This document shows positions 53,128 through 62,848 of a stretch of DNA of 64,000 nucleotides, in pieces. Both the position numbers and the translations under genes were made by a program. The notes under the pieces are model-generated. The model was given only the letters and a program-made list of their open reading frames with translations. It made no database searches and was not told the origin of the DNA. Within the stretch, counting starts at the first letter, position 1, and each line of letters begins with the position of its first letter. Origin of the DNA: an uncultured Sulfitobacter sp. (GTDB taxonomy: Bacteria > Pseudomonadota > Alphaproteobacteria > Rhodobacterales > Rhodobacteraceae); assembly GCA_947502265.1 (NCBI GenBank), contig CANMZB010000005.1, forward strand, positions 124,001 to 188,000. Direction: 5' to 3'.

Positions 53128-53964
53128 TCAATCCGGTGACGGTTGTCTGTATCTGGCCTGAAAGGCCTGCCATGCCGGACCAAGATCCCGGCTGAGTTGT
53201 TGGCGCAAGGGAAGCTCCAGAGTGGACGATACCTTGATCGGGCGTCGCAGCAGCTGCTTGCCGAGTTTAATCACCGGCGCGGGGACCATCGCATGCAGCT
53301 TGCTAAATTGCTTGAGCCGTCGAAGCCTAGCCAGCACTGCACCGTCCATCCCTTGTTTATCCCGTGTATGGGTCGGGTCTTGTGCCTCCATCAGATCTAG
53401 ATCAGCCTTGAATCCACGCGCGCCGATAAAATCGAGAACCCGCGCATGAACGGCGCGTTTGTTTCTGGCGTAATCATCCAAAAATAAAACCAGCACCTGT
53501 TCACGCGCATAATGCAGGTAAACTTGCTCAAGAACTTTGTCGTAATCGCTGGTACCAACGATTTCGGGCCACTGTTCAAGCGCCTGTGACATTGGCACAA
53601 CCTTGCGATTGTTCGACAACATCTGGACGTAGTGGGATTCAATCCGTTCGATCGGATCCCTGACCATAAAGATGAGCCGCGCTTGGGGCATGTGTCCGGC
53701 CATCCGCTCCATTGTGGGCGCAACGTGGTTCGACATCGCATAGTCAGGTGTGCCTTCCATCACGATCTGGTCGGGCTGTGCATCGCTGAAATGGGACTGA
53801 TACCATGCAAGGCCGCGTGTCTCGTAATGATGATTGAAAAAATGTGTCTCCTTTCCGGGACACATGAATACACCCGGATGACGCGCCAGCGCGGCACAAA
53901 GCGTGGTTGTCCCCGCCTTGGGTGCGCCGATTATAACGGCTTGAGGCAACCGTGTTGCAGTCAT
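53128..53964 (-). CDS. PAPS-dependent sulfotransferase
   Basis: This 278-residue sulfotransferase uses PAPS. The 5'-phosphosulfate loop is IIGAPKAGTTTLCAAL (about residues 11-26) and the 3'-phosphate region MVRDPIERIESHYVQ (about 98-112) with conserved Arg and Ser. It resembles heparan-sulfate-type and other carbohydrate sulfotransferases. Placed within an exopolysaccharide locus it probably sulfates the polymer or a sugar of it; this is inference. The start overlaps the stop of the upstream oxidoreductase gene (ATGA). Confidence 0.87.
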   Translation of the reverse strand: MTATRLPQAVIIGAPKAGTTTLCAALARHPGVFMCPGKETHFFNHHYETRGLAWYQSHFSDAQPDQIVMEGTPDYAMSNHVAPTMERMAGHMPQARLIFMVRDPIERIESHYVQMLSNNRKVVPMSQALEQWPEIVGTSDYDKVLEQVYLHYAREQVLVLFLDDYARNKRAVHARVLDFIGARGFKADLDLMEAQDPTHTRDKQGMDGAVLARLRRLKQFSKLHAMVPAPVIKLGKQLLRRPIKVSSTLELPLRQQLSRDLGPAWQAFQARYRQPSPD

Positions 53965-55031
53965 TTGCTGTCCTTCTGCACGGTATCTAGTGTTTCCAGA
54001 ATTGAAACCGTGGTCTCTGGCGGCATTCGGGCGCTAAAGGTCAGACCTTCGGCACAACAACGCCCGACCTCGTCAATCTCGAATTGCAGACCGCTGCCGG
54101 GAAACTCCGCCGTGATCAACCTTCCGCTTGCAGGGCGCACAAGCCGGAAGCCTTTTCTGGCGATTTGTGCGAACCCCGAGCGGAGCAGCCGTGCCTTCAG
54201 ACCGGATGTGTCACCGCCCGGAATCGCGGCAACAACGGACGCAATGCGCAAACGTCGCGCCTGAATAAACGGCGCCTCAAGCGTTAGCCGCGCCTTTGTT
54301 CCGGATACGACCAATGTGTTAACCAATTGCGTCTCATGGCTGATGCTGATGACGGACAAAACGCCGCCACGCGTGTGACGTAGCATCATTACCGCTGTCC
54401 GCGTGGCCCCTGCGGCGGAGCACACGACATCGCTGCTTACCAATTCGAACGGTCCCAACAGATCTTCAGCCATGGAAAGACCATACACCCCCAGATCCGG
54501 AACCACCCCGCCCCCGAGGGCAGGATCGGTGATAGGATCGCCGGATATTTCCGTTCGCGCAAAGCCAAGCGATATTTCCAGATGAACGATCTCGCCCAGT
54601 TCCTGCGCCTTGATTTTGGCGCGCAGCGCGTCAACGCTTGGCAGGAATCGCGTCCACATCGCCTCCATACAAAACACATTCGCCGCCGCTGCCGCTTGGA
54701 CGACGGCCCTGGCCTCTTGGGCCGAGCTGGCGAATGGTTTTTCGCACAGCACAGCCTTGCCTGCCTCAATCGCCATCAGACAATGCGCCGCGTGAAGCGC
54801 ATTGGGCGTCGCAACATAGAGGGCGTCCACATTTGTCTGCTGCACCAATGCCGCAAAATCATCGAACGGCGCAACGCCTTGAAACTGCGCTGCAAACTGC
54901 TCTGCTTTCGCGAGGGACCGCGCACCAACTGCGGTCACCGTGCCGGTCTTGCTGTGCTGCATATCGCGGGCAAAGCGCAAAGCGATGCTTCCTGCCCCCA
55001 GAATGCCCCAACGGATCTGCGCGGCGGTCAT
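53961..55031 (-). CDS. Gfo/Idh/MocA family oxidoreductase
   Basis: This 356-residue NAD(P)-dependent sugar-type dehydrogenase starts at ATG 55031 (four-base overlap with the preceding glycosyltransferase stop). The Rossmann loop is WGILGAGSIALRFA (about residues 8-21), and VLCEKPFASSAQEA, the EKP motif with the catalytic Lys, is near residues 93-106. It probably modifies a nucleotide sugar or sugar precursor for the exopolysaccharide. A specific substrate is not predictable. Confidence 0.88.
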   Translation of the reverse strand: MTAAQIRWGILGAGSIALRFARDMQHSKTGTVTAVGARSLAKAEQFAAQFQGVAPFDDFAALVQQTNVDALYVATPNALHAAHCLMAIEAGKAVLCEKPFASSAQEARAVVQAAAAANVFCMEAMWTRFLPSVDALRAKIKAQELGEIVHLEISLGFARTEISGDPITDPALGGGVVPDLGVYGLSMAEDLLGPFELVSSDVVCSAAGATRTAVMMLRHTRGGVLSVISISHETQLVNTLVVSGTKARLTLEAPFIQARRLRIASVVAAIPGGDTSGLKARLLRSGFAQIARKGFRLVRPASGRLITAEFPGSGLQFEIDEVGRCCAEGLTFSARMPPETTVSILETLDTVQKDSK

Positions 55032-56008
55032 GAAATCGTGACCTTGCGGCGGGTGCTGCGTAGAACGATCTGTGTTCCAAGATTTCCGAAAAGCGATGCA
55101 ACAACGGCGGGAGGGGCTGCGAAACATCCCGCTGCGGCCCACAAATCCCGTGCCTTGACCGCATCAATCAATCGCATCCAATGCCATTTCTTCAGCGTTT
55201 CGATATAATGTGCGCGCAGGGCTGTTTGCGCGTCTTTATGCAGGTCCGCCAACCCCATCAACATGCGATCGGCGTCCACCAGCGCGCCAAGATCGCGCGT
55301 CGAATGCCGTCCGCTCAATGACGTGGGCCGGGTGACCGCAACGTATCCCTTCGGGTCCGTCAGGCAAAACCGCGCGCCTTGCGACAGGGCTGTGGCATAC
55401 AGAACGTAATCTTCTCCAAGACGCATATTGTCGCGATATCGTAACCCTTGGCGCTCCATGAAAATCATAGAAATCAGCGGTTTGAGAAACCCCAATTCAC
55501 CACGGCCGCCATGTTGGCTTGACAGGTTTCCGCGAATAAATTCGGCAAATCCAATCGGCATTGTCCCGAAATCTGTCGGCGACCAAAGCCGCACACGCGG
55601 ACCATCGACGCATGTTTCATCCACCTTGAGCAAATCGTCACCAACCAGATCCCAGCCACAGTCCGTGGCGATAGCCAACAACTGCGCAAGCCTGTCCGCC
55701 TCCATGAAGTCGTCGGAATCCAGCGGTGTGAAGTAGCGGGCCGTCACCACATCCAGCGCCAGATTGCGGGCTGCCGCCGGCCCTGCATTTCGGGTTTGCG
55801 CCATGACCCTGATACGCGGATCCTGGGCCGCAAAGCGCTGCGCACAGGCCAGCGTGTCATCTGTCGAGGCATCATCAACCACGATAATTTCAATGCTGAC
55901 GCCCGTCTGCGCCAGAACGCTGTTGATGGCGCGTCCCAGCGTATCTTGCGCGTTCCACGCGGCTATGATGATCGCGATGTCAGGTGGCGGATGATTGGCG
56001 CAGGTCAT
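55028..56008 (-). CDS. Glycosyltransferase family 2
   Basis: This 326-residue GT-A transferase starts at ATG 56008, overlapping the GH16 stop by four bases. Motifs: IAIIIAAWNAQDTLGRAINSV, VVDDASTDDTL (about residues 36-47), and the metal-binding site LDSDDFMEADR (about 90-101). The C-terminal part, with a MRLGEDYVLY element, resembles ExoO/ExoW-type side-chain transferases of succinoglycan synthesis. Confidence 0.9.
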   Translation of the reverse strand: MTCANHPPPDIAIIIAAWNAQDTLGRAINSVLAQTGVSIEIIVVDDASTDDTLACAQRFAAQDPRIRVMAQTRNAGPAAARNLALDVVTARYFTPLDSDDFMEADRLAQLLAIATDCGWDLVGDDLLKVDETCVDGPRVRLWSPTDFGTMPIGFAEFIRGNLSSQHGGRGELGFLKPLISMIFMERQGLRYRDNMRLGEDYVLYATALSQGARFCLTDPKGYVAVTRPTSLSGRHSTRDLGALVDADRMLMGLADLHKDAQTALRAHYIETLKKWHWMRLIDAVKARDLWAAAGCFAAPPAVVASLFGNLGTQIVLRSTRRKVTIS

Positions 56009-56814
56009 AAACCTGACGCGATGTAGTCGGAGCAATTCAATCCCAGATCAACGAAAACCCGATAGGATACGCAGAAATACTCGGCCTTTGAAGTTGTCCC
56101 CTCCTGAACCGTGCCAAGCCAGTTTACCTGTCCGGGGTTCCCCGCCCAGATGTTCATAAATATCTTGCTTGGGGTTGAAGGTATGGCGTGGGTGTCGGAG
56201 GTGATGGCGTAGATTTCTTCTCCGTCAACATACCACTTGATGGAATCCTCGCGCCAGTCAAAGCGGTAAAGATGCGGTTCATCGGCTGCGTCAAAAGGCA
56301 GATCAATCCACTCACCCGGCATTTTCTTGCCATCAGCAAATGTATTGATCCAGACCCGTCTCGTATCAAGGCCCAGAAATTCGATGTCGATCTCGTCGTG
56401 CGGATTGTCGAAATAAGGGCCCGTATAGGTAAAGAAAGACGAGACGATCCCATCGCCGCGACCGGCCTTCATGTAGACCTCATAGCGCCCGTAATGAAAG
56501 TTGCCGTCGCGCTGCACCTCGGCTCCCAGATAAGATTTTCCCTCTTCAGGTTCGTTTGGTCCTAATTCGAGGGTAAGCGCTCCTTTGCCGCGCCGCTTGT
56601 TCGGGGGCAGCACCACAGACACCATATCGCGCCGCCAGGCTGTTAAAAAATTCCCGGATTTCAGATCGAAATTCGAGATGAACCAGCGATCCTTGTAACC
56701 CGCATCGTCAAAATGCTCGACAAAGCTATCGGCGCGTGTACCATTTGCCAATATGATGGCTATCGTCGCCAACACGAAAAGAGATTTTGAAAATTCTATT
56801 CTAGATAATTTCAA
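56005..56814 (-). CDS. exoK: GH16 endoglycanase (ExoK-like)
   Basis: This 269-residue secreted enzyme has a signal peptide ending near TRA-DS. The catalytic motif of family 16 is DEIDIEFLG (about residues 138-146), with both Glu and the middle Asp intact. Other family features are YGRYEVYMKAGRGDGIVSSFFTY and HLYRFDWREDSIKWYVDG. ExoK-like enzymes shorten newly made succinoglycan. It is divergently transcribed from the next gene and coupled downstream to a glycosyltransferase. Confidence 0.9.
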   Translation of the reverse strand: MKLSRIEFSKSLFVLATIAIILANGTRADSFVEHFDDAGYKDRWFISNFDLKSGNFLTAWRRDMVSVVLPPNKRRGKGALTLELGPNEPEEGKSYLGAEVQRDGNFHYGRYEVYMKAGRGDGIVSSFFTYTGPYFDNPHDEIDIEFLGLDTRRVWINTFADGKKMPGEWIDLPFDAADEPHLYRFDWREDSIKWYVDGEEIYAITSDTHAIPSTPSKIFMNIWAGNPGQVNWLGTVQEGTTSKAEYFCVSYRVFVDLGLNCSDYIASGL

Positions 56815-56869
56815 CGCATACGTCCTAACATGTAAAATGTAAGATCGTGATTAATACGCCAAAACCTAA

Positions 56870-57814
56870 ATGAGCCCCATGTTTGATGCAACGATTATCA
56901 TTGCGGCCTGGAACGCGGCAGACACGATAGAGCGGTCGATAGGCAGCGCGACGACCCAGACCGGGATATCAACCGAAGTGATTGTCGTCGACGATGCGTC
57001 GAGCGACGACATAGCCGACAGCCTTGCCGACAGGCACGGAATTTTATTTGATCGTCTGCCCGTGAATGGTGGCCCCGCGCAGGCGCGTAACAAGGCCTTT
57101 GATTTGGCACAGGGCCGATGGATCGTCGTGTTGGATGCCGATGATACAATGGAACCTGACAGGGTATCGCGCATGATCTCCCTGGCCCAAGAGACCGGCG
57201 CGGATATTGTCCTGGGCAATTTCTGCATGGTGGACGAAGACGGGGTACCGGTAGAAGACCGGTATTTTTTGCCCCCCTCAGGCTCAGATGTTGCGCACGC
57301 TCTGACGCTGTCGGATTATGTTGCGCGCAATCAGGTGAAACGCGGGGCGCAGAGTATCGGATATCTCAAGCCAATATTTTCACGCAATTTTCTTGATCGT
57401 ACCGGACTGCGATACAACCCCACGCTTCGTAACGGCGAAGACTGCCATCTGATTTTCGAAGCCATCGCTGCGGGTGCAAAGGTCGTTATATCGCATGTGC
57501 CGGATTACCGCTATACTGTGCGTCCGGGATCAATTTCGCATCGGGCCAATCCGTTGCATCTCAAAGCGTTGATTGCCGCGGATCATGCTTTTCTGACCCG
57601 CCACGCCGGAGAACTGGACGCCGCGACATGTCGTCTGTTTGAAAGCAGAAAGGCCGGATTAACCGAAATGATGGTGTCCGAGCGTGTTTTGTCAGAGCTG
57701 AAATCCGGCAACCTGGCGGGCGCTTGCCAGATCCTGTTCACCAGTCCCAAGATAACTATGCGGGTCGCACGCCAGATCGGTGAAGGGCTGGGCCGACGTT
57801 TTAGAGCCAGATAG
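56870..57814 (+). CDS. Glycosyltransferase family 2
   Basis: This 314-residue GT-A transferase has DATIIIAAWNAADTIERSI, the VVDDASSDD motif (about residues 40-48), and LDADDTMEPDRVS (about 87-99) as its metal site. It is similar in arrangement to the minus-strand glycosyltransferase at 55028 but diverged, so the two are likely old paralogues that add different sugars. A GEDCHLIFEA segment lies near residue 186. Confidence 0.9.
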   Translation: MSPMFDATIIIAAWNAADTIERSIGSATTQTGISTEVIVVDDASSDDIADSLADRHGILFDRLPVNGGPAQARNKAFDLAQGRWIVVLDADDTMEPDRVSRMISLAQETGADIVLGNFCMVDEDGVPVEDRYFLPPSGSDVAHALTLSDYVARNQVKRGAQSIGYLKPIFSRNFLDRTGLRYNPTLRNGEDCHLIFEAIAAGAKVVISHVPDYRYTVRPGSISHRANPLHLKALIAADHAFLTRHAGELDAATCRLFESRKAGLTEMMVSERVLSELKSGNLAGACQILFTSPKITMRVARQIGEGLGRRFRAR

Positions 57815-57916
57815 GATTTAGACCATTCCCAAAACCTCTCATATTTGCCATGTATCGGGTGTAGATCGAATTGATCAAATTGTATAAAAACTTATGGTTC
57901 TCGAATTAGTAAAATA

Positions 57917-59206
57917 GTGCCCGCCACCAAAGAACCAACGCAAGCCACTGTGGAGGCGAACGATGTCGGCGTGCGCCGTACCGCGACACTTCTGATGCAT
58001 CGCAGGATCAATACCTTGAGTTCGGGAAGCGGCGCGCATCTGCTTTTCCTGTGTAGCTGCCTGACAGAGTGCAACTACGACATTCGGATTGTTCTGGCTC
58101 CTGTCACCAGTTTCGGGCGCATTCCTTTCTGTCGGCCTGATCCGGTCTTTGCGCAACGGGGCATCGTATTGGATTGGCCCGGCACGATAAAACTTGGCAC
58201 GACTTTCTTCTCCGTGCGGCCTGCGGTCTGGCAACGGGCGCTTCAGCGGCTTGGTGTGTCCCTTGCCGCCAAGGTTTCCCGCCTTTTTGGTGGCACGCGT
58301 AAGGTTTTCCCAAGCGCACTTGGTACAATCCTCAGGACGGCTGAAGCCGATGACGTGCTTGGCGTGGTAAATGCCACTCCAAGCGATCTGGTGATTGCCG
58401 AGTATTCCTCGCTCGCGCCGCTTTTGGGAGGGTGCAAAACTGGGCGGCGTGCGGTGCTCTTGCACGATCTTTTCTCAAGCCGGAACGTGTCCTTTCAGAA
58501 GGCCGGACTGGAGCCGGATCACTTTGCCTTGAGCGAAGAGGAAGAATGTGCGCGCCTCGTGGACGCCGAGCTGTGCATCCATTCTTCGCATGTCGAAGCA
58601 AAGCTACTGGAGCAAAGGTTGCCGCGTCTGCACCACATATGGATGCGGCCGATCATCCGCTGCAACAGGGGCGAAAAGACACCCGCACAGCGTGTGGTTT
58701 TTATCGGCGCCGATCATGGCGGAAACCGCGATGCCCTTGATCTGATCCTGAACGAGATATGGCCCGCTGTGCGCCGCCATGTGCCACACGAGCTCTGGAT
58801 CGTCGGGGCCATATCAACTTGGGTCAAGGGCCAGCCGGAGCAAGTTCGCTGCGTGGGGTTTCTGGAAGACCTTCGCGCGCTCGGCAATGAAAACACGATT
58901 GGCATCGCACCGATGCGGGCTGCCAGCGGAATAAGCATCAAGATCGGTACTTATCTTGAGCTGGGGATGCGGGTCGTGACGTTTCGCCAGACGGTCGAGG
59001 CTTACGGCGACACACTCGACGATCTAGTGGTCACCGTGGATACCACCGAAGCGTTTGCCGCGATGCTTATCAAGATGCTTTTGCATCCCGAAGACCAGAG
59101 CGTCCGGACACAAGAAGAGTTTGAGGCATTGCAATCGCGGATGTGCAACAAGGCCCTGCTGGATTTTCTCCGTGCGCCTTCCGGTCCTGACCGGACGCGC
59201 CCCTAA
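57917..59206 (+). CDS. Glycosyltransferase (GT-B fold, GT4-like)
   Basis: This 429-residue protein, with a GTG start, looks like a GT-B glycosyltransferase. The C-terminal half contains VVFIGADHGGNRDALDLI (about residues 265-282), the ELWIVGAI strand, VRCVGFLEDL (the usual VxxxGFxxDL of GT4) and MRAASGISIKIGTYLELGMRVVTF (parts of the donor-binding loop). Its N-terminus has few typical features. Donor and acceptor are unknown. It faces the convergent OPX gene, with a four-base overlap of the ends. Confidence 0.82.
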   Translation: MPATKEPTQATVEANDVGVRRTATLLMHRRINTLSSGSGAHLLFLCSCLTECNYDIRIVLAPVTSFGRIPFCRPDPVFAQRGIVLDWPGTIKLGTTFFSVRPAVWQRALQRLGVSLAAKVSRLFGGTRKVFPSALGTILRTAEADDVLGVVNATPSDLVIAEYSSLAPLLGGCKTGRRAVLLHDLFSSRNVSFQKAGLEPDHFALSEEEECARLVDAELCIHSSHVEAKLLEQRLPRLHHIWMRPIIRCNRGEKTPAQRVVFIGADHGGNRDALDLILNEIWPAVRRHVPHELWIVGAISTWVKGQPEQVRCVGFLEDLRALGNENTIGIAPMRAASGISIKIGTYLELGMRVVTFRQTVEAYGDTLDDLVVTVDTTEAFAAMLIKMLLHPEDQSVRTQEEFEALQSRMCNKALLDFLRAPSGPDRTRP

Positions 59207-60465
59207 GGCCGGGAATCGGCGCTCTGCGGCACCAGCATTTGGGCAACGGTCACTATGTCTCCGGGCGCCAGAACGGTATCGGGGCCGGACAAGGTCTGTC
59301 GCGCCTCACCCCTGCCGCGCTGCACATCAAAAGTCGTGACAAGCGTTTCAGCACCCTCACCGTTGCTAGCTCCGGCACCGCGTTCAAGAACGACATTGCG
59401 CAACATATCGCTGCGCGCGCGTAACGCTTCTATTTTTGCATTCACATCCTGTAATTCCACTGCCGCCATGGTGACCCGGTTCGACTTTAGCCCGACCAGA
59501 TCACGTTCAGCCTCCTTGATGCTTTGCTGTGCCCTGAAAATACCATTTTGCAGGTCAAGCACCTTGGTCTCCAGCTCGAAGAGCCCGCGTTGTGCTGTGG
59601 ACAGTTGCGGCGACCGGGCCAGACCGCGATTGATGAGGATTGTGATATTTTCCAAATTCTGCTCGGCAAAAGCCAATTGTGTCTGCAATCCAGCTATTTT
59701 CGCCTCCAATGACGTCACTTCGACCTGCAATAATGTGATCAGCTCGCTGAGGGAGGATTGCTCACGCGCAAGCGCCGTCCTGCGGGCCTGAAAAATCTGA
59801 CGCTCCTCTTCAAAGAGAATTGCCAAAACGTCCGGTCCTTCGGGATGTTGCAAATTATCGGGAAAAGTTAACGTTTCATGGCCCTCGCTTTCGGCTTCGA
59901 GCCGGACAGAAGCGATCCTGGCGCGCAACAGGTCCAGTCGCGTCTGGAACAGGTTACCGGCATCGCGCAGCCCTGATGTAACATTGTCCAATCCCCCATT
60001 GCGAAACTGCGGTGCGCCGCCTGCCAATGCAAATGCCTGTATTGCCGTTAAGCCGGGCGTCGCCTGAAGAGCGCCCGGGCGATCCACATCGCCAATAATA
60101 TACAACGGGCTAAAGGTTAATACTTCTACAACTGCCGAAGGGCTTTCGACGCTTCCCAACCGTCGCTTCAGCGCAGTCGCAATCGCATCGGCAAGTTCAT
60201 TTGTTGTCCGGCCCGACGCCTCGAAAACGCCTGCCAACACCACTGTGAGCGTTCCGTCGGGCTGGATGGAATAGGTGCCGTTGACCGCATCCAGAAGCCG
60301 GAATTCGCGCGCGTCCTCGCGCCACTGGACAACCCGCAAACTGATCTGGTCGCCCGCACCCAATACATGAACAGAGGGCTGCGATGTCGCTTGCGCGCGC
60401 CCCTCGCCCGCCTGCAACAAGACGCCCAAAGAAAGCCCGCAAAAGATAACCACCCATCGTAGCAT
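59203..60465 (-). CDS. exoF: Polysaccharide export protein (OPX/Wza type, ExoF-like)
   Basis: This 420-residue periplasmic/outer-membrane protein has a signal segment ending near GRA-QA and the polysaccharide export domain (VLGAGDQISLRVVQW, then AVNGTYSIQPDGTLTVVLAGVF, about residues 35-80), followed by a SLBB-like part with ADVDRPGALQ-type sequence. A long alpha-helical section (about 185-360) with AEQNLENI, LETKVLDLQN and IKEAERDLVG forms coiled coils as in ExoF. ATG 60465 (MLRWVVIF) is the preferred start. The C-terminus carries a LAPGDIVTVAQ motif. Confidence 0.88.
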   Translation of the reverse strand: MLRWVVIFCGLSLGVLLQAGEGRAQATSQPSVHVLGAGDQISLRVVQWREDAREFRLLDAVNGTYSIQPDGTLTVVLAGVFEASGRTTNELADAIATALKRRLGSVESPSAVVEVLTFSPLYIIGDVDRPGALQATPGLTAIQAFALAGGAPQFRNGGLDNVTSGLRDAGNLFQTRLDLLRARIASVRLEAESEGHETLTFPDNLQHPEGPDVLAILFEEERQIFQARRTALAREQSSLSELITLLQVEVTSLEAKIAGLQTQLAFAEQNLENITILINRGLARSPQLSTAQRGLFELETKVLDLQNGIFRAQQSIKEAERDLVGLKSNRVTMAAVELQDVNAKIEALRARSDMLRNVVLERGAGASNGEGAETLVTTFDVQRGRGEARQTLSGPDTVLAPGDIVTVAQMLVPQSADSRP

Positions 60466-60611
60466 ATTGCATTTCCCCGCCCGCGAATAATTATGACTGT
60501 CCAAAATAATCTGGTCGCCCATGAAACACGTCATCCCTGTACAAATTCAATCCAGTTGTGTTTTATTACTTATACATAGCGGAATTCACGCATTCAGATA
60601 GGAATTATTCT

Positions 60612-61826
60612 GTGCAAGGATCAATTTCAGCACTTGTTCCGACCTATAACAGAAGTAACTTCCTGCGCGAAGCCGTTGCATCCGTGCAAATGCAGACCAG
60701 ACCGGTGCAAGAGATCATCATTTGGGATGATGGATCAAAGGATGACACCCCAAGCGTTGCTGCGGCGCTGGTGGCCGCGGACAGGCACAATCAGATCCGG
60801 TATTTCCGTTCCGAAAACAAGGGAAAATCTGCTGCCCTGAACGCGGCACTTGATAAGGCCAATGGCGAATACATCTGGATCTGTGATGACGATGACATCG
60901 CGCGGCCCATCGCCGCCGAGCGTATGGCAAGCGCACTGGATAACAGCGATGCGGGGCTGGTTGGCGGGCGACATGTCCGGTTTTCGCGTGACGCCGCGAG
61001 CGGTGAGAAAAAGTTCGACGGCACCGGCTATTGGCCGGACCTGTCGTGTGGCAGCGTGATCCGCCACATGCTGGAGGACATATTTTTCTTCCAGAATGCC
61101 AGCCTTGTGCGCCGTTCCTGTTTTGCTGCGGTTGGGCCTTTTCGCACAGATCTGGCACGTTCTATCGACTACGAGATGTTTGTCAGACTTGGCACACGGT
61201 TTCCAATCGACATGGTGGATGACATTTTGTTCGAACAGCGCAAGCATGACGGCCTGCGCGGTCCTGCAGCGCACAGCCATGCTGCCGACCAATCCGATAC
61301 CGTATGGCAGCAAGCAGACAGGGCTATTTTTTCGCAACTGCGTGACGTTCTGCCAATAGGGTTTTACGCCGCCCTCTTCGAGACCACGCGCCCCGCGCAC
61401 GCACTGCGGGCCGGTTTGTTGCAGCGCGGGTGCGTCTTTGCCCGTCGCGGCGATTGGCAAACCGCGCTCGATGATTTTGAAGCCGCGTCCCGGATACTGC
61501 CGACAGAGCCGCTTGCCGCCATAGAACGGGATATTGTGGTCCGGGCGATGGCTGCAAAACATCCCGGCGCTGAAGTCTTTCAGGCACCGATGCAAAAAAG
61601 GCTGCGGGAATTCGGACGCTCGAACAGCGTTGGGCGCGAGATCCTAAGCGTGCTTGGCCGCGGAGCCATGTGGCGCGGGCGCGCGGCGTTGCGGTCGGGG
61701 GATGCAGTCAGGTTTATGCGCATTGCACGGTTTTGTTTGCAGGCAGGCATACGTCCCGCGCCAGCATCTTCGCCCCATGTCCTGAGCGAACGTCGACGCC
61801 TTATGCCGGAGGCTTACGCGTGGTGA
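60612..61826 (+). CDS. Glycosyltransferase family 2 with C-terminal extension
   Basis: This 404-residue GT-A transferase begins at GTG 60612 (AGGAATT upstream). Motifs: ISALVPTYNRSNFLREAV, IIWDDGSKDDT (about residues 36-46), and the ICDDDDIARP metal-binding site (about 95-104). The C-terminal 130 residues are helical (possible TPR-like repeats; RRGDWQTALDDFEAASRI is typical of a TPR helix). A role in exopolysaccharide assembly is inferred from neighbours. Confidence 0.87.
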   Translation: MQGSISALVPTYNRSNFLREAVASVQMQTRPVQEIIIWDDGSKDDTPSVAAALVAADRHNQIRYFRSENKGKSAALNAALDKANGEYIWICDDDDIARPIAAERMASALDNSDAGLVGGRHVRFSRDAASGEKKFDGTGYWPDLSCGSVIRHMLEDIFFFQNASLVRRSCFAAVGPFRTDLARSIDYEMFVRLGTRFPIDMVDDILFEQRKHDGLRGPAAHSHAADQSDTVWQQADRAIFSQLRDVLPIGFYAALFETTRPAHALRAGLLQRGCVFARRGDWQTALDDFEAASRILPTEPLAAIERDIVVRAMAAKHPGAEVFQAPMQKRLREFGRSNSVGREILSVLGRGAMWRGRAALRSGDAVRFMRIARFCLQAGIRPAPASSPHVLSERRRLMPEAYAW

Positions 61827-62848
61827 CACTGGCAAAAACGGCTAACAACCCCGACACGACCGTGGTTATCGTCCCGACCCTCAACGAGGCCGCGCATATC
61901 GAAAACGTGCTTTGCGCGTTGATAAGGGATGATCCGCTGGCCAGTTGCTGCAAAATTGTGGTCGCAGATGGCGGTAGCACGGACGCAACGGCGCAAATCG
62001 TTACGGCGCTGGCGCGGCATCATCCCAATCTGCGCCTTGTACACAACGCAGGGCGCACGCAGGCGGCAGCGATGAACATGCTGCTTGAGGCTGAATATGA
62101 CGGCGTGGAAATCATCGTGCGGTGTGATGCACATGCGGCCTACCCGCCACAGTTCGTATCCGGTGTTGCGGCGTGTCTGGTCGGGAGAAATGTGGCGTCG
62201 GTTGTTATTCCCATGGACGCGGTCGCCGATACCGGCGGGTGTTTTCAACGTGGCCTTGTCTGGATCGCTGACACCCGTTTGGGCGCGGGAGGTGCCGCAC
62301 ACCGCGGCGGCACGGCATCGGGGTATTGTGATCATGGCCATCACGCCGCTTTCAGGATGGCTGATTTTCGCAGGCTCGGCGGCTATGATACCCGCTTTGT
62401 TGCCAATGAGGACGCTGAATATGATTACCGGTTGACCCAAAGCGGCGGGCAAATCTGGTTAAGTGCAGAACACCGAATCGGATACTTCCCCCGAACAACC
62501 CTTGTGCGGCTTTGGAAGCAGTATTTTGCCTATGGCACCGGACGCGCGCAAACCTGTCTCAAGCATCGCATCCGTCCCGGCCTGCGCCAGCTCGTTCCTG
62601 CGACCCACACAGTCCTGTTGATCCTCAGCCTTGTCGGCCTGTTGTTTTCACCGCTATTCCTTGCATGGCCGATCATCTACGGGGCGGTGGTTCTGGCCGC
62701 TGGTCTCTGGACATCGCTGCGTCAGCGGTCGCTTTGCGGGATGGCCGCGACACCCGCGCTTGCGGCCATGCATCTGGCTTGGGGGATCGGGTTTCTGGGT
62801 CGTCTCCGCAAGGGGCTCCTTTTCACTCACTCAAAGATCGGGGGCTGA
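61823..62848 (+). CDS. Glycosyltransferase family 2, ExoA-like
   Basis: This 341-residue enzyme starts at GTG 61823, overlapping the previous stop. It has TTVVIVPTLNEAAHIENV, VADGGSTDAT (about residues 51-60), IIVRCDAHAAYPP as the metal-site region, and NEDAEYDYRLTQSGGQIWL (about 194-212), followed by three hydrophobic helices (about 265-335). The layout and the length match the succinoglycan beta-1,3-glucosyltransferase ExoA, which has a C-terminal membrane part. Donor not proven. Confidence 0.88.
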   Translation: MTLAKTANNPDTTVVIVPTLNEAAHIENVLCALIRDDPLASCCKIVVADGGSTDATAQIVTALARHHPNLRLVHNAGRTQAAAMNMLLEAEYDGVEIIVRCDAHAAYPPQFVSGVAACLVGRNVASVVIPMDAVADTGGCFQRGLVWIADTRLGAGGAAHRGGTASGYCDHGHHAAFRMADFRRLGGYDTRFVANEDAEYDYRLTQSGGQIWLSAEHRIGYFPRTTLVRLWKQYFAYGTGRAQTCLKHRIRPGLRQLVPATHTVLLILSLVGLLFSPLFLAWPIIYGAVVLAAGLWTSLRQRSLCGMAATPALAAMHLAWGIGFLGRLRKGLLFTHSKIGG